Below, piece by piece: positions 23,601-35,600 of a stretch of 64,000 nt of DNA. Source of the DNA: Styela clava. Taxonomy: Eukaryota > Chordata > Ascidiacea > Stolidobranchia > Styelidae. A program made the translations under genes and the position numbers. The notes beneath the pieces are model-generated. The model worked only from the letters and a program-made list of their open reading frames with translations. It searched no databases and was not told the origin of the DNA. Position 1 is the stretch's first letter, and every line of letters starts with the position of its first letter. Location of the stretch: positions 9,982,001-10,046,000 of the forward strand of contig NC_135261.1 of NCBI RefSeq assembly GCF_964204865.1. The letters run 5' to 3'.

Positions 23601-26600
23601 GTCTTGAATTCAATTGACTTTCAACTTCACAAAATATAGTAGACAACGCTTCATCAGTAACCAATTGATCATGCAATAATGCAGTCAATATCTTTCTTGC
23701 TGATCTGATGAGTCTTTCATAGAAACCTCCAAAGTGTGAAGCTGTGGGAGGATTGAACTTGAATATGATATCACTTTGTCTGCAAAATTCTCCCATTTTA
23801 CTGGAATTCCAAATTTGAATTTCTTTCTTCAATACTTTATTTCCAGCTGTAAAATTGCTCCCATTATCACAAATAATGGTTGACATCTTGCCTCTTCTGG
23901 CAATGAATCTTCTTAATCCATTAATAAATGAATTGACATCCATACTATGCACAATTTCCAAATGCACTGCTCTAGTTGTTGCACAGGTTATTATCAAGCC
24001 CCATCTCTTCACAGAACTTCTTCCTTGCTTCACCAACAACGGTCCGAAGTTGTCAACTCCAACACATGTGAATGGTGGTTGATCTGGTGTCACACGCTCT
24101 TTAGGTAGGTCAGCCATAAATTGCTTACCCATCGAAGCATTTCTCTTTTTGCAAAAAATGCAATTACGAATATTTCGCTTTACAACAACAGCTCCATTGA
24201 TAATCCAGAACTTCTGTCTCAGCAAATTCCACGTATGACTTGCTCCACAATGATGTGAACTTTTATGGTATTCTCTGACAATCAACTGTGTGATGTGATG
24301 GTTACTTGGCAGTATTATTGGATGTTTCAAATCAAATTCTATGGGTGCGTTTTGCAATCTTCCACCCACTCTCAATATTCCATTAATTAAAACAGGATTC
24401 AACTTTTGCATTGAAGGTGCAATTTTCAAATTTCTAAGCACACTTTTTCCTTGTACATCAGAATTTTGTAACTTTGCAATAACTTTATTCAACTCACAAT
24501 TTTGTAAATACTTTATCAGCTCATTTTCGGATCTTCTCAACTCTTCTGTTTGCAATTCACCCTTTTGAACAGTTGGTTTAGCTTGTAAATAAATTTTGAA
24601 TCTGATAATCCATGCTGTAGCTTTCTTCAACTTATACCATGAAGAATAATAGTTGATGAACTTGTCCAATGGTTCATTCTCTGTCACTAGATTAATTAGG
24701 ACATTCATTGGCTTTTTCTGAATAAATTCCAATGGTAAATGTGGTAACTTAACTGGCATTTGTGGCCAGTTCTCTTCATTCTGGTAGAGAAATTCTGGTC
24801 CTTGTAACCATGATTTCTTTGCAATCAATTTCTTTGCTGTCATTCCACGGGATGCATAATCCGCTGGGTTCAATTCACTTGGAACATAACGCCATTGATG
24901 TGGCTCTGAACCTTCTTCAATTTTTGCTAATCGGTTAGCTATGAAAGTAGGAAATCTTTTCGACGAATTGTAAATTGATTGGATAGTAGCTGTGCTATCA
25001 CTCCAGAATATAGACTTAACATTCTTCTCAAATTTTAATTGACGTCTTAAAAACATATCCACTCGCACACAAAGCGCAGCAGCTGTAATTTCCAGCCGTG
25101 GAAGTGAACATATTGTCTTGATAGGACACAATCTTGATTTTCCAAGTAAAAATGAACAGTGTATTTGACCGTTTTCATCTGATAACCTCAAATATGAAAC
25201 TGATCCATAGGCAACTTGTGATGCATCGCCAAAATGATGTAATTCTTGTGAAACAATAACCCCAAATGAATTCGGTTTAATGTATCTTGGTAATTTGACT
25301 TCTGATAATTCTGGAATTGCTTTAGTCCAGCTTTCCCATGCTATTTGTTCATTTTCTCCGATAGTTTCATCCCATCCCAATTGTTGGCGACATAACTCTT
25401 GGAATATAAGTCTTGCTTGCAATATCACAGGTGATACAATACCCATGGGATCGAATACGGAACTTAAAATTGCTAGAACTCCTCTTTTCGTATCAGGTTT
25501 TGGCTTCAGCTTTGTATTGAATCCAAAGCAATCTTCTACCACGAACCACACAACTCCCAAAACTCGTTCAACACGATTTGGGTCTAAATTTACGTTCGCT
25601 TGAATTTGTGCTCTATCCTTTTCTGGAACACAAGAAATAATTTCTTCTGAATTACTCCTCCATTTGTTTAAATGAAAACCTCCACATTCAGTAAGTTCTG
25701 AGGTTTGCTTGACAATTCTCTTCCCTTCAGATATACTATCTGCTCCAAGTAGGAAGTCATCTATATATGAATTATCTTTGATATTGTCACTTATATCTGA
25801 TGGGAAGTCTTTTCCAAAATCCTCTGCAGTTCTCCTTAAACAGTAATTTGCACAAAATGGACTTGATGTATTTCCAAAACAATGCACTAACATCTGATGA
25901 TCGACAGGAGTTTTTGTCAAATCTCCATCAGGCCAAAATAGGAATCTCAATGCATCAACATCCCTAGGCGTTACACGAGCTTGTAAGAACATAGCCTCTA
26001 TATCTGCAGTTATACCATATTTGTACATTCTGAAACGTAGCAAAACAGATAACAATCCATTTGCCATATCTGGACCTTGCAGTAATTGATCATTCAGTGA
26101 TGTGTTCAAATATCTTGCACCTGCATCAAATACCAGGCGTACTTTACCAGGTTTCTGTTCTGATGTAACGGGTTGATGAGGAAGATACCACGCTTTACCA
26201 ATGGGTGCTTCAAATTCAGCAGCAGGAATTTTCCTTGCCAATCCTTTCTTTATAAATTCCGCCATGGTACTGCAATATTTGTCCCTTAAAACATCATTCC
26301 TCAACAAGCGTTTTCCCAAATTGTTGGTTCTTCTCATAACTGCATCACGATTATTAGGAAATTCAGGACATCCTGGTTTCCATGGTAACGAAGATTGGTA
26401 ATGTCCATCCACCATTTTTATATTATCTTCCATCAGTTGTAATGCATACTTATCTTCTCTTGACAATGTTGGTGTGGGAGTCAATGATATATCTTTAAAA
26501 TCCGTTTCCCACATCTCTCGAATTTGTTGTTGAAGATCTTCTCTTTTCACTTCAGCAAGATTTACTTGTACATGAAAACTTTCATTCCGAGAAGCTTTAT

Positions 26601-29600
26601 TAAAGGCAGGCCCGACCAGTGACCAACCAAGAATACTTCTTTTTGCAACTGGTTCATTTGTAGTACCACGCCTTTCATTTTTTTTTTTTTTACCCAGAAT
26701 ACTTCAGGTACGTACATTCACGCCAATCATGAGCATCACTCTTTCATCTGGTAATTTTGGAAATTCAATACCCTCGAGATATTCATGCCTTTGTAATTCA
26801 ATCCTTTTAGGTAATTTATTTGGTACTGTCGGAATTTCATCCACAGTGAGCACACGATGTAATGTCACACAACCTTCCCCTTTCAGTGGTTTAACAGTTA
26901 AGTCAAGAGCGAATCCATCTTGTTTCTGTGGATTCGGTGTGTTTACAGTAGTAATGGAATAACTCATTGGTTCACCATCCATCTCTAAAAGTTCCATCAA
27001 TCTTTTATCACATAGACAAGAGGTGCTTCCCTCGTCTAGGAAACAGTATACTTCAATTTCTCTACCTTGAGGTGAGGATACTTTCACTGGAACTATATTC
27101 AAGTATACTCCAGCTGAATTTCTGGTATAGTTTGTTAAGGTCGATCCCGATGTAGCAGTTTGAGTAGCGGAACTTGTACTTTGCTCTTTTCGCTTAGTAT
27201 CTGCAACATTTCGATGAAGCATTCTATGATGTCTGCCACCACATCCTCTCTCAGTACATGCAGGATTCTTACGACATTGCCGTGCCATATGACCAATGTA
27301 TAAACAGTTTCTGCAAATATGAAATTCACGAATTGTAGCCTCGCGTTCACTTGCAGATTTTCTTTCAAACTCTGGACAATGAATAAGAAAATGATCTTTT
27401 GAACAGATAACACATCTGTATCTATTTCTCACAAATGTACCTTTTTTCTCGGTAGATTGTTCAGGTTTGCCATCACCACTTGTTGAAGTAGAATTTGCAT
27501 AAATTCTCTTCTTTTGAGGGTGTTTAGCCTTTTCCCTCTCTTTATGAGCTCTCATAGCTTTGCCCATCGATGATTGTGCCGTAATTGCTGCTTTCTTGAC
27601 AAACTTTAAAAGATGTTCAAATTTTAGTTCAATGTTTCTATTCTCATAATCTGCTGCCTCTTCTTCCCATTTATTATGGTACTTCAGGGGTAATCTACAT
27701 GAAAGTTGCGCAATATTGTCAAAATTATTTAGATCTGAATATTGCTTCCAATGCGACAGCGTTAGGTAACATTCTTCCATTTTATGAGAAAGATCCAGAA
27801 GACTATCTCGATCATCTGGTTTCAACATTGGACCATGTACCAACTCTTCCATATAAGTTCTGGCAATCAACAATGGTCTTCCGTAAGCTTCTCTTAGAAG
27901 TCTCTTTGCTAAAGTCAATCCTTCTGTAGGAGGATATACAGAACATTGACGAATCAATTCTCTTGCTTTACCTTTGCAAAACTGTTGCAAGTAAGTAAGT
28001 CTCAGATTGTCATCTGAAATCTTGTTCTCAATATTTATCCTGAAACTATTCATGAATCTTGTATATTCTTCATGAGAACCATGAAACGAAAGTAATTCTG
28101 GTTTAGGTAAATCTACCATGTCACGCATTGTAGATGTCATAGTAGCAAGAATTGAGCCAACATCTTGTGATGGCATATTAGGTACTTCTACAGGACTCAC
28201 CAAATTAGCCTGTCTCATTCCACCTTGTCTAGTTCGAAATTCTTGATTAACGGGATTCATCACTTCCGCTACCACTTCCTGGACCGGATCCAGGGATAAT
28301 CTAACTTGTGGCTCTCTAGGAGGCACAATACAATTGGTTTGACCCACTTGAGGTGTGTTTACTTCAGCCCGTGCTGCTTCACATTCTACCAATTGTGCTA
28401 TCGGTGGTCCAGAATCTATTTCTTGAAACTGTACCCTTTCATTGCGATTAGAGCTTCTTTCCCACACTTCAGCCTCTACACATGCGGCTTGATATTCGTG
28501 TATAGCTTGTAATCGCCTTATTTCTCTCTCCGATGCTGATTTTATTTCTTGAGCTTTTCGCTTCTTTTCTTCAGCTCGCTGATTCATTTCTTCAGCTTGC
28601 TGGTTTATTTCTTCAGTATTTCGTTCAGCCTGTTCCAACTCTGACAGTTGCTTCATTTTCAATTTTGCAAGTTCTCTGACAGCTATTGCCTCAGTTCTCT
28701 TGTAACTGGAACTTGTACTTTTGTAACTCGATGCTGTCCTTGCAGATCGAGGTCTTGACATATTAGATGATTTTCTACTAGCTATAGATTGTGGTTTTGA
28801 TGGAGGATTCTCAACGATTTGTGTGCTTTCTTGTCTGGAAAGCCACTCTTCAACATGTGCTTTGAACTCTTCATATCCATAACTTCCTCTCTGGAAAGAT
28901 TCTTTAGCTACTCTTTGAGCCTCTTCATCTACTGGCAGTTCTGCAACATGTACTTCATAAGCTTTAGAATACTCCACAAACATTGCATCTATTTCTTTTA
29001 CTTGGGAGTGTAGAATCTCCTTATTTCTTGGATTCAACATCAATTCTTCTGCTGATCTATACTGACCATTCAGATCAGCCAATAAACGTTCCAGTTCTTC
29101 TTGTGAAACTGGTTTTGCAGCCATTTCGACTTTTAAGTGACTTTCTTCACTCAATCTAGGATCAATTGAAAAGTTTGATATCTTTCAATTGCTGCTTACA
29201 ATACTCTGGTTTGATTTCGAAATAGAAAACTTCAGTTTTCCTTCATTCGAAAACTTTATTGTTGCGCTCGATTCTATGTAGCCTGGTTACTTCTCACGCA
29301 CATTAAGAGATTGGAGACTTCAAAAACGCGTCCCAGTACCCCAGTCCTGACCCCAAACCTATATCGGTTAATTGTTACAACTAGTCCGTGCTTTCAAGCA
29401 ATTAAAGTCTGTAAACAGCGGTTAAAGTGCCGCCAGATTCTTCTGTGCCTTTCAAGTGCTGCCCCAATATAATTCAACTTGAAATCGGTGAATATCTTTA
29501 ATAACAATCAACAGACACTTCAAATCAAATCTCGAACATGAATCAGGAAATTAGAACTTGTCGGGTACCGGAAACGGAACGTTGTTAATGGAACGTAACG

Positions 29601-32600
29601 TAACTCTTGATACCGGGTATGAGGAACGTAAAGGAACGTTGTTAATGGAACGCAAAGGAACGGTTTTCTGCCAAAATAATAGATAAAACTAAATAGCTTA
29701 TATGGCACAATTAATCGAATATAACAGTATTACCATTTTTACAAGCAATAACAATTCACATTAATTAGCAGATAACCATATGTCACAATTATGTACAGAT
29801 TAAATCACATAGGATAAAATAGTATTCACAATACCAAATACAGAATAAATCATACAAGATAAAACAATATTTACATACCGAATGTTTAGGATCTCCAGGC
29901 AACTCAATTCAACAAATTATAATCCAAAGTAAATACAAATTAACTTATGTGACTAAATACAAGAAACAGCATTTATCAGGGTCTCCCTAAAACCAGGCAC
30001 TTGCGAATTCAGGCACTTTTTCAGGCACCATTTCAGGCACTTTGATATTTTTTTATTTTTACCGTACGTCATTGGGGTTTCCAATTTACCTGACAAGATA
30101 ATTAGACTTTAAATAATTTTTTACATCCCTATATTGCAATAAAACAATATTATTTCCAATTTATTAGAGTATAAATAATTTTTCAATATTAAAATGTGGC
30201 AACATTGATTACAAAATACAGAAATCAGGCACTTGTGAAATTTCAGGCACTTGGTCAAAACCTATCTTACAATGTATCTGATTACTCTAAAGCAGAAAAT
30301 TAAATATATACACTTTGTATGGTTGAATTTACAACATTTTGGTAAAATACAATACCGTTTGTGACTGATGGAGACGTGTCATATTTCGCAAGTGCCTGAT
30401 TTTTTATTTTTCTCGGTGACAGTTGCCATATTTTTTCGCAATTATTTTCTTAAATTATTTGCGTCAGCACTTACTATTCTTTGCTTTCTAACGCAAATTC
30501 ATTGTTCCACAACAATTTGAGCGTTTTTAATATTGCAATGAGCATTACCATTTGACAACATATGGTCAACCATCGTACTTTCTGGATTTATTTGAAATTG
30601 AATATGAATAATAAAATCTGGCAACCTTAAGCACAAAATACTAAAACCAGGCACTTGTGAAATTTCAGGCACTTCGTAAAAATCTATTTCTCGATGTTTT
30701 TACTTACTTTGAAGCAGAAAACTAAAATATACACTCTTTTGTATGATTTAAATGACGTCTTTTTGGTAAAAAGCAAGAACGATTGGGACTGGTGATGAGG
30801 GGTCAAATTTCGCAAGTGCCTGATTTTTCATTTTTTTCGATAACAGTTGCCATATATTTTCGCAACAATTTTTCTAAATTATTTGAGTCAGAACTTACTA
30901 ATCATTGCTTTTTAAAATAAATTCCTAGTTGTACAACAATTTCAGCGTTTTTAAAATGAGCAATATTATTTGACAACATATAATTAACCATCGTACTTTT
31001 TGAATTTATTTGAAATTGAATAGGAATGATAAAATCTGGCAACCGCAAACACAAAATACTAAAACCAGGCACTTGTGAAATTTCAGGCACTCTGTAAAAA
31101 CCTATTTCTCGATGTTTTTACTTACTTTGAAGCAGCAAACAAAAATATACACTCTTTTGTATGATTGAAATGACGTCTTTTTTGGTAAAAAAGAAAAACG
31201 ACTGGGACTTGTGATGAGGGGTCAAATTTCGCAAGTGCCTGATTTTTCATTTTTTTCGATTACAGTTGCCATATATTTTTGCAATACTTTTCATAAAATC
31301 ATTTTCGTCAGAACTTAGTACTTACTATACTTTGCTTTCTCGGTAAAATGTTTTTAAGACAATCCGATGAATATTGAGTGCTATTCTTATTGCTAATTTC
31401 AATTCGACGTCTGCCCGAAGATGGTGCAAGTATTTATATTTGAAGTGAGTAAATAGCTCTTCAAAACGCCCAAATGGAAGATTGAACAAGGCGGAGTCAA
31501 CAAAAATTCAATCACATTTGGAACGTTGTCGCACTGCATCGTCGCCACTCATATACTCTGACATTCCGATGCATGAATTTTGCTTTCTGGAAAATAATAA
31601 TTGGAGTGTCTGTTAAAGTGCGAACTGTATACGGGAGCACGTACAATACCAATGCTGCGTTTGCAAGCGTTGGTATCATGATACATGTGAGAAAGTATCG
31701 AAAGCGAAATTGTGGAAGTGTAAAATTTGTATTCGGTAAGTCGGTGTTGCAAATGTGGGTTATTTCAGGGCGCTCCCGTAGTAGCCTATGTGCTCCAAGA
31801 TGGCGCACAACCTAATACCTCTATCTTGGTACACATACTATGTTCGGGTTGTGTGCCAACTTTGTGCACATACTACGGGAGCACCATTTTCTGCACAACC
31901 TATTCTGATGCTCATTCGCGACATGAAGAAACTATACGCCCGACATATAAAAGTAGGAAAATATACACAAAACCTTTTCATGTTTAATTTCAGAACTGAC
32001 ATTTAAAATTTTCAATTCTTAGATCTGTGGTTTTACCTGATTGCAAGATACGTAAATCATATCATGTCAAAATAGAACAAATAGTAAGGATTTTCATTGG
32101 ATACTCAATATTTCTAATAATTTTCAAACTGAAAGCTTCGATTAGTGTTCACTCATACACTTCCTTTGTGAAGTGTTTTTAATGTTTTATCTCCTTAATA
32201 AATTTAAATTCAAATTTATATCCCCAATTACTGATGAAGAAAGATCTATAATCGAGAGTTCAATACGGCTTCTGTGACATTAAAAACATTTACTGTTTTA
32301 CGTTTTTATATATTTGCAACTTTTTGAATAACGCAAAAAAATTCGTTGACTGACTACTGGCGTGTTGAATATTGAAGGATTTTTATTGTAACATTCGTTT
32401 AACGATGCTTTTAAGCCTAACTTTGGGCATATCAGCTACCTGATGTCATTCGCCGAGCGAATTTTGTTTAGGTGACATTGCCATTTCGTATTTACCATCC
32501 TGTAGCCATTCTTCCTATTTAGGAACTACGTGTTTTACAGTTAGCTGTTACAGCATGAAATAATGTACAAATAATTCTACGTAAACTATCCATGAAATCC

Positions 32601-35600
32601 ATTCCATAAACTATCCATGAAAAGATATTACAGTCAGATCCTCAGGTTGTAAAGAATATTATACAACAGCAACAGCAAGTGATTGAATATCTTAATTGTA
32701 GCCGTGGTTGAACACCGCTGGTTGTCAATATAGATTTTGCACAGGCTTTTATACATTTTGTGAACGGTAAATTATGTTCTATTAGGGGATAATGTGACTT
32801 GGATACGTATTATAAAAGATTCTATACGACATAAGTCAATTGTTTCTGCTATGTAGTTTATATGAAGTCATAGGCCAAATTACATTATTGAAATCGTCGT
32901 CCGATAACAATTAAAACTGGAATTTCGAACTAATATTTTGCCAGAAGACAAATTAGGTTGTTTATAACGATGCGATTGCTACTACCTGGGTAATATATTA
33001 CGTCGAAATGTTTATAACAAATTAGAAGAAGTTTTGAACCAATTTCAAGGGTTCCGAACATTACTATAAAGATGTCGTCTGAATAACTAATATTCCCTAC
33101 AGATCTGTCAAATTTAAACCCGTATTTAAATAATACATATGTCATACTTTTGAATTAATAAAAATAAACAACACAATGTCATTCAAACTTTACAATATTC
33201 AAATAGTTTTGCAAAAGCGTGATCGGTTTAATTAAATACCGATTTCCGGATGTAGATACTGATGTTAAAAGTTTAATTCCATTTATGCTAAGTGGAGCTC
33301 TCATACAAACATTGACTTTTATAAAAAAACGCAATAGGGAAACAACATATAAAAAAAAAGACAAAAATTATAGAGATATGGCAACTACCATTGACAAAAC
33401 CAAAAAATCAGGCACTTGCTAAATTTGCCACATTCCTACCAGTGACAGTTCTTCTTGTTTTGGACAATAAAAATACCAAATTCAGTCATACAAAATATGT
33501 ATATTTGGATATTCGGCTTTAAAGTAATCAAAAACATCGGGAAATGGTTTTTTACAAAGTGCCTGAAATTTCACAAGTGCCCGATTTTAGTATTTTGTGC
33601 TTGCGGTTGCCAGATTTTATCGTTCCTATTCAATTTCAAATAAATCCAAAAAATACCACGGTTATCTATATGTTGTCAAATAATATTGCTCATTGTAAAA
33701 ACGCTGAAATTGTTGTAGAACTAGGAATTTATTTTAAAAAGCAACGATTAGTAAGTTCTGACGCAAATAATTTAGAAAAATTGTTGCAAAAATTTATGGC
33801 AACCGTTATCGAAAAAAATGAAAAATCAGGCACTTGCGAAATTTGACCCCTCATCACCAGTCCCAATCGTTTTTGTTTTTTACCAAAAAGACGTCATTTC
33901 AATCATACAAAAGAGTGTATATATTAGTTTTCTGCTTCAAAGTAAGTAAAAACATCGAGAAATATGTATTTACGAAATGCCTGGTTTTAGTATTTTGTGC
34001 TTGAGGTTGCCAGATTTTATTATTCATATTCAATTTCAAATAAATCCAGAAAGTACGATGGTTGACCATATGTTGTCAAATGGTATTGCTCATTGCAATA
34101 TTGAAAACGCTCAAATCTTTGTGGAACAATGAATTTGCGTTAGAAAGCAAAGAATAGTAAGTGCTGACGCAAATAATTTAAGAAAATAATTGCGAAAAAA
34201 TATGGCAACTGTCACCGAGAAAAATGAAAAATCAGGCACTTGCGAAATATGACACGTCTTCATCAGTCACAAACTGTATTGTATTTTACCAAAATGTTGT
34301 AAATTCAACCATACAAAGTGTATATATTTAATTTTCTGCTTTAGAGTAATCAGATACATTGTAAAATAGGTTATGACCAAGTGCCTGAAATTTCACAAGT
34401 GCCTAATTTCTATATTTTGTAATCAATGTTGCCACATTTTACTATTGAAAAATTATTTATACCCTAATAAATTGGAAATAATATTGTTTTATTGCAATAT
34501 AGGGATGCAAAAAATTATTTAAAGTCTAATTATCTTGTCAGTTAAATTGGAAAGCCCAATGACGTAAGGTAAAAATAAAAAATATCAAAGTGCCTGAAAT
34601 GGTGCCTGAAAAAGTGCCTGAATTCGCAAGTGCCTGGTTTTAGGGAGACCCATTTATCATTCTATTTGGACTATATTACAACCCTAACCTGTATCCCTAC
34701 ATTATATTACAACTCCAGTATAAACCGTTGATTTTAAACCCAATTAATAACTTCAATTCGAATCGTTTATCCTAACCGCGAATAGTAAACCCAATATTAA
34801 ACACGATGAACAACTACTAGCGCAATAGATTACACTGGATACAAGACAGAAGATGCCAACTCATCGAAGCAGCGTGACGATAATTTAGAATTCCCGGGAT
34901 TAATCGAGAAACAGGACTCTGTCGCAATAATGCTGCGTCGATACGTTTGCAACGTCTGCGTAACAACGTAAAACGTCATCAAATTAGAAACACGTTATGA
35001 TTCTCGCTAACAATGTTGGTGTGAAGATAAAACTATTAGAACTCAAATCTTTACCCAGGGAAACCGCCAAAACTTTTACTGAATACTTGCTCTCTTTGCT
35101 CTCAGCCGTTTTGACGATTATATTTTTTAAACTAAATTATATTATAACCTAACAAGTATATAATTCACAACTACTCGTTTAATGAGCCTATAATTTAATT
35201 ATAATTAGACAAATGGCAACAAAACGCAGAAAAATGATGCGAAGTGCAAAGGGTTCAATGGCGCTGAAAATATTCAAATGCAATTTTTTGCGATGCAATG
35301 AGGAAATAAATCTATATTCTATTCGAAAGATGTATTACTGCTTGATTTTTATTATAAAAAGTATCATTCGTTCGGTTTCAGCTTTCTAAAAATATGTACG
35401 GCTCGCCAATGACTCACAACCCTTAATTTTGTCCCGCGAACGACAAAAGGTTGCCGACCCCTGCCGTAGATGTCAGAGGTGAAGCTAAATTTGAAGGAAA
35501 AAGGGTGAAGAATGTTAATTCCGTCGCAATCACTTGTACTTCTGGAATCCTTGGAACGCTTTGGCGAAATCGATGTAACTGTATTTAAAAAGAATGTTTG

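Larger units (their letters stand above)
22007..35012 (-). mobile_element. BEL/Pao LTR retrotransposon, nearly intact
   Basis: The element lies on the minus strand with long TG...CA LTRs at 22007-23078 and 29260-35012 (the latter interrupted). Perfect 5-bp TSDs ATGTT are at 22002-22006 and 35013-35017, as usual for this superfamily. Gag, protease, reverse transcriptase, RNase H-like region and integrase are in one frame broken by one stop. It inserted into the hAT element of claudin-like intron 1. The two LTRs differ at only about five positions by eye, so insertion was recent on an evolutionary scale. Confidence 0.93.
29260..35012 (-). repeat. BEL/Pao 5' LTR split by a foldback insertion
   Basis: LTR sequence occupies 29260-29978 and 34660-35012. 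Between them sit a 4,673-bp foldback element and its duplicated target ATTTATCA. Seen substitutions against the 3' LTR are near 29336, 29580, 34807, 34853 and 34878. No clear tRNA-primed binding site with a TGG start is visible next to this LTR. Confidence 0.9.

Noticed and set aside
30902-33846. Related 60-100 aa open frames in both arms of the foldback
   Set aside because: They arise from the inverted repeats; no start context, domain or similarity to a known family was seen.
29979-34651. Regularly repeated motifs, superficially like a repeat array or CRISPR
   Set aside because: The units are about 420 bp, mirrored in two arms, inside a transposon with TSDs in a eukaryotic genome.
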